From Hofstenia miamia (Eukaryota; Xenacoelomorpha; Acoela), in NCBI GenBank assembly GCA_004352715.1, contig SCFE01000008.1, positions 3,400,411 through 3,464,410 on the forward strand: 64,000 bases of DNA, in the 5' to 3' direction. Below, piece after piece: positions 22,401 to 33,029 of this stretch. The notes under the pieces are model-generated. The model was not told where the DNA came from. It saw nothing but the letters and a program-made list of their open reading frames with translations, and did not search any database. The first letter of the stretch is position 1; each line of letters starts with the position of its first letter. The translations under genes and the position numbers were made by a program.

Positions 22401-23155
22401 TCAAACCCTGATATGGCAGAAGGTGAAAACCAGAAAAGATAAATAATGGCAATCTCATGTTCGAACATCCACATTAATCACAAAGTGCGCAGGTGTCACA
22501 AATAATGTATCATGAAATATTTCAAAAATTTATGCAAATGAGATTGTGGACAATATATTTTGCGTTTACTTTCCTTCAATACTAGCTGCGATTTGACCTC
22601 CAAACGAATTGCAATGAACATATTGTGTTCCAACACAATGTAAAAAATAGTCTTAAAAATAAAGGCACTAATGATTTAAATCATTAACAAACATAATTCT
22701 GATTTCTAAGCAAGACACTTCACTTCATTGAGTTATTTGTAAGCAAGAGAAAATAGAAAAAACAGGAACAATTAAGACCATGAGGGGCTAATATTCCCAC
22801 ATTACATGCTCAACCTTAATAGAATACAGCAATAACTAACGTCAGAAAAAAAATTTAGAATTTAGGGCACAATACACAAAATTATTTTCTGAATAAAAAA
22901 TTCTCAGAGACCTTCCAAACTTAAAAAGACGAGCGTTTTACCATTCCATGCATATAGTGATAGCAATCAAGTGTACACAGCAAAATGACACCAATGTGTG
23001 CACACAAAATTCAATCTATGCAAATTACCAAACAAATTACAACGCAAAATATGACAGCAACGTAACGACTGTCATCTCCAAATGAATGCTATACACTTAC
23101 TACGTAGGTGAACAGCTGAGAAATCTATCAATAGATTAATATTTAACGTACCGAA
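19444..23155. other. AT-rich DNA without recognised genes
   Basis: No family motif was found on either strand. This stretch would contain the 5' part of the minus-strand exon above and the promoter of the FAM221B-like gene, but no diagnostic element is visible. Confidence 0.4.
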
Positions 23156-23392
23156 ATGGCGGAGAAAAGTAACAAGAAACCAATTACTGCCAATAAGCAG
23201 TTAGCAACTCATGACAAAAAGAAACCATCTACGAATAATAAAGATGGAGTCGTTACAAAAGGCTATACAATAAGGAAAGTAGTACCAGCGCAGAAAAAAG
23301 AACTTTTAGATGTCGCCCGTGCAATGCACCGCGAACAATTTGGTGAACATGTCCAAGAATTATTTGAACCAGAAAAAAAAGCAGCATTTCAG
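23156..23392 (+). CDS. FAM221B: FAM221B-like protein, first coding exon
   Basis: The ATG at 23156 lies in a good context (GAAATGGCG). The exon runs 79 codons to a donor after CAG (GT at 23393-23394). A lysine-rich head of about 36 residues is followed by KGYTIRKVVPAQKKELLDVA, then RAMHREQFGEHVQELFEPEK and KAAFQ. This matches the start of the conserved FAM221B domain (VVPAxKxELxxVAxAMHRExFGxxVxxLFxPExEAA). The next family residues (AIxTGxYIGWRCP and a CFCGHLL cysteine motif) should be in a second exon, which I could not find downstream. The molecular function of FAM221B is not established. The gene lies inside the large minus-strand galactosyltransferase intron, on the opposite strand. No frame damage is seen. 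Confidence 0.8.
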
Positions 23393-24239
23393 GTATATAT
23401 CAGCATTTATAGATTTAAGAAAACTATCCGTAGTCACAGTGAAATACAGATTTTGCATGCAGCCCACATTCAACCACTTTTAAGAAAGATGCCGTTTTTT
23501 TAAAAGTCCTCCATTATATATTATTATATATTAGAGAGAACTTGAGAAATTATGACGTCTGTAATCCTGTACAAAGTTGAGATGACAATTTCGTTTAATC
23601 AATAAAAAAACTAAATAAAAATAAAAAACATTTTTATCTGGTCTAGAGCGCTAGAGAATTTTCAAAAACTAGAAATTTAACGGTAACCCATTATTGTTCA
23701 TCTCAAAAAAATTGATACCTACCTACTGCTGTGTTTGAACAAATAATTGTTTGCAAATAAACTTCAACTCAAATTTCACATATTAAGCACAGAAATATGA
23801 ATAAGTATATTTGGAATAAGAAGGGCTGTAGAAGAAAATCATTACGAAGTAAGCATCTTTAACTGAATTCGCAGATAACCGTATATCTGTCAAGATTTAG
23901 TCAAAGTGCATTTCATTCTACCGAAGTAATACCAACCTGTACACATAATAATACAAAATCTAAAATTTTGAATTTTTATATATATATAAGTGTCTGTTAT
24001 CTATGCATGACTACAGTAATGAATTGATTGTAATCAAACCTTACTCTCTTTCACCAGATGCGGTCTTTGGGGAATGGAAAAATCTGGCCAGAACCTTCCG
24101 ATGCCCTGCAATTTTTCTTAACGTCTCCAAATTTTACTTAATTTGTCCAGGTAAGAACCAAGGGCCGGTTTTGGTTGAAAATTATTATAGCAATTAGAGG
24201 TCAAGGAGGGGTCATTTCCCAATGGTTTTAACAAACGCT
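23393..24239. other. Probable first intron of the FAM221B-like gene
   Basis: Follows the donor at 23393. A short open frame at 24003-24197 has no recognised similarity. The rest is AT-rich. Confidence 0.4.
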
Positions 24240-26145
24240 TGGACATATATATATATATATATGGCCCCTTTGTAACGTAATAATTTGGAGAAAAATTACA
24301 AAGAGCCCGAAATCTTGATTTTCCCTTGTGAGAAAGGGCCCTTGCCCGGACTTATGTTTTTTGAGTTTTTTAGTAATATGTACTTATAATACAATATTTA
24401 ATATTGTTTGAGCTACCTGTCAAAAACTTTTATTTTGGCGGAAATTTTTTTCCAATCGGGCCCTTTGTAATACTTCACATATATGGGCCTTTTGTAACAA
24501 CCTAAACTGTTTGAACTTAATTATGCTGTTGCATTCATTTTGGATTATGACCAAACAACATTTATTTGGTTTATTGTTTTTAAGTTAAAAATTTTGTATT
24601 TTGGGCATTATCAAATTTTCCCGCAGACTCCGCATCTAAATTTTGAATAAATCACCCTCAACTAAACTGTGATTTTAAACATCAAATATCTCTAAATTTG
24701 TACTGCATGGGAACTAAGCATTATAAAAACTCAATTTACGCAACTTTAATAAGCTGCAAGTATACTAGCAAGTTGCAACACTACCAAATAGGGGTATGCA
24801 TATAATATACATATTATGTATATGATTCACATATTTCAAAATTCCACAGGAACCCACAAGTGCGCGGTTCACAGAAAAAACCGACTTCAGATTAGAGAGG
24901 CACACCGGCCTGCAGTCTTGACAGAACATCCGACTATAGGCCGTATTTTTGCAGGCCTTACTGGACGCAAATAAAAAAGAATTAAGTTGTTTTTCTCAAT
25001 TACAGATTAACCTTTTAAATTCATGGAAATATTGTAATTAATGTAGCTACTGTAAGTACCTTTAGTGTAAAAGTGAATTCAGTGAAGAAATGTCTCTTCC
25101 TAGGTGCATGTGGTACTATGCAAAATGCATAGAGAAATAAGCCGTAGTAAAGAGCAACTACAACACATAGCAGGCGTCTATCGGGCATAAAATATATATT
25201 AACAAAGGCCGGCCTATCTGTCGGAATTTTTTGCAGGTCGCCAAAATCTGCCGGCCTTTGCAACACTCTTTCAGATTGCTCTATACTGATTAATTAATGA
25301 ATGCAACAGTAATTGAATTGACTTTTGATTAGTGATGTGCGCATTGGAGGTATTTAATGTCACATCCGCCAATTAAGATGTCCCTCCTTACCTGTACCCA
25401 CCCGCACTTGGAAATTTTTCCCTGTACAAGTCCAAGAGAATGCATTTTTATGCTGCCTTTGAACAATTACAAGTTTGAATAACAGTTTTAGCACAATTCA
25501 CGTTAATTATATGATAATTTCTCAAACTTTTATTTATAATTTGGTTTGAGAAAAATCGTATTGTATTACACATTAATGTGGAATAAAATGTTTACCAGTA
25601 TCCAACTATAGTCGATAATAATCAATCCCACCCGTGAGTGGATTAGGGCAAAACCGGGTGCACGGGGTAGTATCCGAGCCTGCATGGGACTATTTTAGCT
25701 ACATAAAAAATTTGATACACATACACTATAATCATGTAATCTTTTTAATCTTTTGACAATATTTTCTACGTATTAAGACAAAAATTTTTCACATAACTAA
25801 GTTGACTTGTATCATTGCTCAACATTAGGTATACAATACCCAGATAACTCTTTATTTAAGGGTATCAGACAGTTAAAGTACAGTCAAATTGAAAAAAGCA
25901 TCTATGATTGTAGACTCAATTTCTAGCTTTTGTTTGGCTATTTAAAACCTCTAAGGAAAAATGAAATTATTTTTAATGACATATCTCATTGCATCAGCAA
26001 AATATAGTTTTAATTTAAAAATATAAAAAAAAATTTTTACAATTATTTTTTCATATAATGTTACAAAGCGCCCTCAGTGCTACAAAGGGGCCATATATAT
26101 GACAAATGTTATAAAGGGCCCATATATGTGTATATTAGGAGTATT
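24240..26145. mobile_element. Probable non-autonomous DNA element with GGGCCCTTTGTAAC-type inverted ends
   Basis: The left side has ATATGGCCCCTTTGTAAC (about 24260-24277), ATCGGGCCCTTTGTAAT (about 24457-24473) and ATATATGGGCCTTTTGTAAC (about 24480-24499), all on the plus strand. The right side has the same motif inverted: GTTACAAAGCGCCC, GCTACAAAGGGGCCATATAT and GTTATAAAGGGCCCATATAT between about 26061 and 26127. Several motif copies per end in opposite orientation suggest subterminal transposase-binding repeats. No transposase is visible between them. The interior holds GC-richer patches (24840-24970, 25180-25270, 25630-25690) that may be further inserts. Exact termini and target duplication are unresolved. 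Confidence 0.55.
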
Positions 26146-27746
26146 CCAAAATTTATTTTCTTTTAGATTTTGTGTGGGATGGTGGACAAAAGGTATAAAA
26201 ATAATCTTAATATAATTTTTCACGATTTATTAAATTACGTAATGCCTTTTAATTTAAAATTCGCATAAGAAGTTTACATAAGCAATTTAATATGTTGCGG
26301 AAAAATAAGAATTCAATTACTAAAGTTGCTTCAATAGTCTTTTTTTAGCTGTCCCCACTCTGCTCCCGCCCCCTATCCACCCACATTTTCAAAAACTGTT
26401 TAAAGTTTATGTGAATATTGAAATAAACTTTTAGTCACCTTCATATGGTAAAAACCCTTATTTTCAAAATTTGTAATAATACAAAAAAAAATAATTGATC
26501 CACAATCCATTGAAAACATTCTAGGACTGCGCCTGTCTTAAAAATCACGAAATCACAAATTCGGTCAAACTGTTGAAAGGCCATTAAAATAGTTTAAGAA
26601 CTTCCTACAATTATACATATTGTTGGTAGATGTATGGCATAATGGGCATGAAACTTAAAATACACTGCATTGTGATTATTGTTGAGGAATTTTTTTACTT
26701 TAATAGAGATTATTGCATTTCTTTCATTATCAAAACCAAATAGTAAAATGATATTGTAAAGACAGTTGAAAATATCCTATACAAAATGCAGACATGAATT
26801 TCAAGTGACTGGGAGAATTTGATACTTCACACATAAATTTGCCAGAAAAACTTTGCAATTAAAAAAAGTTAAGTTTCAAGGTAAAGACTGATTTTCTGAT
26901 ACTCTTAGTACTACAATTTTCTATTACCAGTCAGTCTTTTGATTAATCGCCAACACTTAGACCTCTGTTTGCTTTTAAATCAAATTTTAATACTAGCATC
27001 TATGTAGAGCTTTATAACACACCAGTGTTTTATCCAAAAGCAAAGGAATACTTAAAATGTTATTGAAGCTTAGAACTTGGTACATTTAGGTTTCTGGGTA
27101 AAATCAAGCATCTCAGAAGGCTGTTAAGCTCATGGAACATATAGAAAATACAGCATTAAAGCACTAATACACTTTAAATAAATAGTAAGCTTACTGCAAT
27201 TTCACAACCCTATATTTAAAAACGGGCATTCGTCTTTGTTTATAAAATAGGTCTACATAGAGTTTACAATAAAATCTCAAAATGAAGAATGCATGACGTT
27301 TTTTACGTTTAGTATTTTCCTTTTTTATTATTCTTTAAGCGTATTTTATATTTTCTCCATGTTTGGAACCACAAGCATTTACAAATTCACAAAAAACCTA
27401 ATTTAGGAATAGCCCTAGTATATATATATATATATATATATGTTTGTATATTTTTGACGCTATTCGGATAAATTATAAGTTTTTATGTAAATTTGGTCAA
27501 CATAATTGGGCTTTGACACACTTTAAATTTCAAATCCTCTGAAACTTTAACCTTGTGATACAAAATGATGTGATTTTGCTGAATTTTCAAATGTTAACTT
27601 CGATTTCTTGATTAATTTTATACACCTATTTATAAAGATGATTTTAAGGTTAACTCTTCACAGGGGTTCAAAACCACAATTCTAATCAAAAATAAAACTA
27701 TTTGGATTAACAATGCACAAATTGAGCGTAGTGCCAAAAATCAATG
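26146..27746. other. AT-rich DNA without recognised genes
   Basis: Nothing supported except a (TA)n run at about 27419-27441. Confidence 0.4.
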
Positions 27747-29376
27747 TTATAACTACGGCCTGGGTTTTAGGTGATTTACCTAAAGTTACCTATATTTACC
27801 TAATATTGTTGTCAAATGAGAAATTTACCTAATACTTCTGTTAGTCAAAATTTTTACCTCTTTTTGTTTCTCTGAAACAGTGGCAAATTACATTCATTTC
27901 TCAGAAAAGCTGGTGAAGCATATTCCTATTTCTCAGAAATTCAAATCAATCTAACTTACTTTTTATTTATTAGTCTACACGATGGGAAAAGTGAAAGGCA
28001 GTTGCTTGTCATTCATTTCAAAGTCAAATTACACGTGTTTCAATGCTATAAGTAAACATATGGTGCAATGCAGCACATGCACTTCAAGATTTTCTTTCAC
28101 ACAAAAAAATCATTTGGATCAGCACGTCACTGGAAAAGGTCGTCAAAAACAATTTCCTAAGGAAGTGGACTGGACAACAACCTATGGATCAGGCGCACTT
28201 GCGCAAGAATTTCCTTCCATGTCTATATCAAAAAGCTATCGATAAAATCGAAGGTGAAATTAATCCAAAATAAGATTTACTTTGTCGATGAAACACTGAC
28301 TCCAGATAATGATACATTTTCAATTTTTTGGTTGGAAAATTAACCCCAGACGAATACGGTAAACCTTATTTATTGAATGTGCCACAACTTGACCGAGTGA
28401 ACCACACAATAAATGACAGCTTGAACATTTTGTGTCCACAAAATATTCACTATGAACATGTTTTACTTGGACTCAGCGATGGTGCACCTTATATAGTCAA
28501 ATCAATGGAAGGATTGAAGATTTTTTATTCAAAGCTTATCCATGTTACCTTTAATGAATTGCAGAAACAGCTCGAGGTGAGTTTCCAGAAACTTATAATT
28601 TTGTTGCAGACATGAAAAAAATATTTGTTAAATCCCCTCTTCGAAGATCCGATTTTAAACGTGAATTTGGAGTGCCATTACTGCCTGAACCCGCTCCGAC
28701 ACGTTGGGGAACATGGTTTTCAACCGTATTCTATTCCGCGGATCACTACGACACTATTAAAATTTTTTTTATGTCTTTAGACTAACTCTAAAGCAATTGG
28801 AAATATTAAAAGTTTGAAAATGACATCACGTTGATAGGCGAATTTGCATATTTGAAAAAAAACTTTGTTTATTTGGCAAAAACTATTACAAAAATGAAAG
28901 GACATGGATTGGAATGCTTTGAGGCAATGAAACTATTTGATTGCTTAAACATTATTGAGCACGGACAGAATTTTACCCCCAAAATTAAAGAAAAAGCAAT
29001 ATTCATACGTGACAAAACAATGGATTGGCCATCCTCCGAAGTGCAGTAATGTGTTTAGCAGGTTCGTCAAATTTACTACACCGGGATCTTCTAGAAATGA
29101 AGCACTTACCTTCTGAAATGGCAGATTTAAGGTTTGCACCCATTACTTCTGTTGATGTAGAGAGAAGTTTTTTCAAAATACAAGCATCTTCTTTCAAAGG
29201 AGCGTGAAGGATTCACAATCGAAAATTTAAAATTTTATTTAATTTTGTACGTTAACAACAGGCTGAAATAAAGTATTTCTCATAAAAACTGTTTTGTCTA
29301 AATTTACCTAATATGTGAGCAGAGCTTACCTAAATCAAGCAAAAAATTTACCTAAAAAACCAGGACCTAGTTATAA
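27747..29376 (+). mobile_element. hAT-like element with TTTACCTAA subterminal repeats
   Basis: The ends form an imperfect inverted repeat. The left reads TTATAACTACGGCCTGGGTT and the right, reverse complemented, reads TTATAACTAGGTCCTGGTTT; both continue into TTTTAGGT. TTACCTAA/TTTACCTAA-like words recur four times in the first 100 bp and three times in the last 100 bp. Repeated subterminal words are typical transposase-binding sites of hAT elements. The interior carries a broken hAT transposase. No clear target duplication is seen. Confidence 0.7.
27982..29271 (+). pseudogene. Broken hAT transposase with N-terminal zinc finger (CGGBP1-like type)
   Basis: The ATG at 27982 opens a frame with a C2H2-like finger: QCSTCTSRFSFTQKNHLDQH. 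The frame fails near 28245. The expected reading then jumps between frames: VPQLDRVNHTINDSLNILCP, FGVPLLPEPAPTRWGTWFST, MKLFDCLNIIEHGQNFTPKI and FAPITSVDVERSFFKIQ, ending as EGFTIENLKFYLILYVNN with a stop at 29269-29271. The PxPxxTRWGTW and APxTSVDVERSF blocks are typical of hAT transposases with a BED-like or CGGBP1-like finger. The catalytic Glu of VERSF is present. At least three frameshifts make it inactive. Confidence 0.72.
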
Positions 29377-30164
29377 ATTAATTCATTACAAACATATTTT
29401 ATGAAGAAGATGCTTGATTACAGATTTCATCAAATAATTGTTTTACCCAGAGAAGTCTAATTCGCCCTCAACTTTTGTGTTGAATATTCCAAATAATCAA
29501 ATTCAGAAGTTGGAAAATGGTTTCAAATAGGCCAAATATGTGACAGTCAATGGAAATTAACTAATATTAACAGAATGTCTGTTACACTTTAAAATGTGAT
29601 CACACCAAATTACAAATGTAAACCAAAATTATATTTTTCCGAAAAAACAGGAAAACTAAATGAGAATGAGTAATGTAGAACCGTATAGATATATTATAAA
29701 ATAAAATAGGTTGTCGGAGAATTTCAAAAATTCGAAGTGAAAAGGAACAAAGGAAAATTATACATTAAAATTTCAATTAAAAAACATAATAAATCTGCAA
29801 AACAAAACAAACTATAGCACCATTTCATAAAAGTAATGTGTAACTGTTTTGTTTTAATGAGATAAATTTAAAAGACTAGGAAATTTTTTGAAAAATTTGA
29901 TGAGTTACCAACGTTCATTTAAAAGGTAGTGGGCATTAAAATGTAAATAAGGAAAACTTTTACTCAAATTTCAATTGCATAAATTGAATGGAGTAAAACA
30001 AAACAGAATAAACAAAACTTTAACAAACACTTAAAAGTGACAAGAATAAAATATTTCTAAGTACTTGGGTGCATTTTCACATGGATCTCCAAGTTTTTTA
30101 AAGTTCGGTTCAATCTGACATATCGTTTTATTGTTGCATTCATTCTAAAAAGAATTATTGTCAA

Positions 30165-30231
<67 letters not shown>

Positions 30232-30609
30232 CAATTATATCCACTTGGAATAGCTATAACCTAAATAATGTTTACGTATGTATTGGTTTACTGTTGATTA
30301 ATAATATTTCAATTGTGTTATGGGTGAAATTTCTCCAAGTTGGAACTATATATTTACCTCAATAAAACTTTGTTTATTTTTCCTGATACCATTAATTGTA
30401 TGAGGTCTCTGTCAAGGACAAACAATAGCTGACAGGTTCTATTTTTATAAAAATAAGCAAGCATGAAAAAATGCAGTAGACTATTTTTATACTAAGATCC
30501 CATAAGTTGGCCACATTAAGGTGAAAAAAAGATTTTTTCAACTATTTGTAGAAATATAAAGTTTTATTTTGAATGAAAATAAATCGAAACACTGGAATAA
30601 AATACTTAC
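29377..30609. other. Intronic DNA with a long (TA)n tract
   Basis: Downstream (in gene orientation) of the donor at 30609. It contains only AT-rich sequence and the microsatellite at 30163-30232. Confidence 0.45.
30163..30232. repeat. (TA)n microsatellite
   Basis: About 70 bp of nearly pure TA dinucleotides with two small interruptions. Confidence 0.95.
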
Positions 30610-30761
30610 TATGCTTACAGGATAGTAGTTGTAATCGTAGTACCAATTAGGGACACTTCCCAATGTCAATTCATACCCGAGCTTAAACGGCTGAAACCGC
30701 TCGCGTTGAAGTTCATCGAAAGAATCTCCTGCCTTAACACCAACATTTTGCAGGCATTTGC
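30610..30761 (-). CDS. C1GALT1: C1GALT1-family core 1 beta-1,3-galactosyltransferase, middle exon
   Basis: The reverse strand has the acceptor TTACTTAG (AG at 30763-30762). It encodes KCLQNVGVKAGDSFDELQRE, then RFQPFKLGYELTLGSVPNWY and YDYNYYPVSI, ending at a consensus GTAAGT donor. This matches the family block GxCLxxxGVxAGDSRDxxGRERFHPF...WYWxYxYYP. Its start completes the split Gly codon of the upstream exon. An earlier donor (CCT|GTAAGC, GT at 30618-30617) is possible. The second donor gives YYPVSI joined to GPQCCSD, which fits the spacing of the family motif YYPxxxGPGCCSD. Joined to 1367-1535 it leaves an intron of about 29 kb. Confidence 0.92.
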
Positions 30762-31072
30762 CTAAGTAAGAGAAGTAAAAAATTTTACATAAAGCAAAAA
30801 TTTGTTATATGAATTGTTTAAGGCATTAGAATTGAATACAAAAACGAATAAAAAAATAACAATTTGATCAGTTGAATTCTTGCTCACGAACAGCAGGGAT
30901 CTATCAAAAAGAGGGCTACACTTAAGGCTTAAAACGTTTACACCGAAAATGAAAAAAAACGCTCGTACGTAAAATCTTAGCAGTCGAAATGCATTGGAGT
31001 TATTTAATAAAAAATGAAAAAATTCAACTTTAAATCGAATTATTTAATTTTACATTTAGAAAAACGGCCTAC

Positions 31073-31205
31073 CTAAAGCTAGATCTTCGGGAGGTTTGCG
31101 ATTATCAGGATCACAGAGTTTGGCGTTTTTGAATGAATATTTGACTAAACGTTTAACGGCCTCTTTGCTCAGAACATAACCAGCACCGCCACTCATGTAA
31201 CCTTG
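31073..31205 (-). CDS. C1GALT1: C1GALT1-family core 1 beta-1,3-galactosyltransferase, exon with GGAGYVLS motif
   Basis: It starts after TTTTTAG (AG at 31207-31206) in phase 0 with [20 protein letters not shown] and ends [14 protein letters not shown] with one base of the Gly codon. The [15 protein letters not shown] and ED(L/V)xxG blocks are the acceptor-site and catalytic-acid region of C1GALT1 in the GT31 fold. The intron to the next exon is 311 bp. Upstream exons should carry the cytoplasmic/transmembrane anchor, the stem and the DDD metal-binding motif. I could not find them between here and the right end of the window, so they lie further upstream or in a gap. Confidence 0.93.
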
Positions 31206-32965
31206 CTAAAAAACCACAATTAAGATAAAGGCATGCTGGAGAAAGTTCTCACTAAAAGGAAAGTACATTCACTTCACACTTTATTGTCACAAAAGGTATT
31301 AAAACAGAATACCGTGAAATTAACAAACAACCACATTGCTTTAAACACACTTTGAACATTGTAAAACATATAATTTCTGAACGAATGTTAACATCAACCG
31401 TTTGTAAAATATTGTGGAAATATTAAGAAAAAAGTGAAATATACCAAAATCAAATAATTTACTGCACATTACCATAAAATGACTATGGTATTCTTAAAAA
31501 GTACCGCATTCAACTAGTCTATTTCCAAAACAATGCTTACGAGAATCACCGAAAAGCTACCTGTATATACCACGTACAATATATTTAGGAAAATAGAATG
31601 TTTCAGAAAAGTTTTATATTTTGTTTTGCATATTGTACACTTATTTAAATTACTTGTTTAAATTTACCAATTCCAACAGTGTTTCTTACTAGAGTTAAGG
31701 AATCAAACAAATGTTTAATAGCATCTCGTTTTTACACAGCTAGTTTCAGGCAGCCATTTATACGATTACGTACAGCGACATTAATATAATTATCATAAAT
31801 AGTAATAGGATTGTGAATTAGAAGTAGCTTTCATATACATTTTTTCGTATTTGCAAAAAGTAATGCTCTGACCAAATACATTTTCAAAAGTTTCCACCTG
31901 AGAGGAATAAAATTCAAAATATTCTTTAGAATAATAAAACAGTCTTGCAGTAAGAATACAAAAAAGGACTTCTTCCCTTGATAACTTTGCTACAAGTATT
32001 GCAAAAACAATGTGCCTATGCCTTTAATAATACACATTTACAAAAACCAACCCAATAAAAAAAGCATCACAGTTCCACTTGGGAACATCAGAAATCGCTG
32101 TATCTTCTGGATTTCTTTAGTATATAGTTTGGGTGCAACTCAACAATCTCCAAATATTGTCACTTCCTTATCACAGTAAACATGGCATTTTTACTCATGC
32201 ACGTTCATATTTTGTTCATTAAATATACTTGACAAGTTATAAACTCTAAATTTTAAAACAAATTTTTGATTTCACAACACTACATACTTGACAGTTTTCT
32301 TTGAGGAAAATGACCCTTGTAAGCACATTTAAAAGAATTTTTTCCTAGGTCTTGTTTAACCATTGGTAGAAAAGTATCTATGTTGATAATTTCCTGCGTA
32401 AAACCTCCAATATAAATGCATGGAATTTTAAATCAAAATTTAAAATGGAACACTTAATAAGTGATTCAACGGGCAATTTTGTGCCCCAACTTGAATTGAA
32501 ATATTCTGTGTTAGTAAAAAATATAAAGTAGTATTTCAAATATACATATATAAGTTTGGGCAGACGAAAGCGATTGTTATAAAGTGTATCTAAATAGATA
32601 GTATCTTTGAATTTAAGAAACTAAAATTTTAATAATTCTTCATTGTTTTGCAAGAGTGTCACAGCAAAATTATACGTGATTTGAACTTTACAAATAGAAA
32701 GTAAATATTATTCACTTCACAATCCAAATGATTTCCTGTTGACAACTGAGTTATGCATTTTAAATAAAACTGAACAGTAAAGATGAGCGCTAATAATTTA
32801 GTAGGAAATTTAGCAATAAAATTGAATTAATGAACAAAAACATATCACAAAGCTAATTACATTTTGAAATAAAGGAAAACAGCGCTGAATTAACTTGAAA
32901 ATGACAATCCGTCGAAAAATGTTGAAATAAAAAGATTTTATACTTTAATTCAAACAAATTAATTA

Positions 32966-33029
<64 letters not shown>

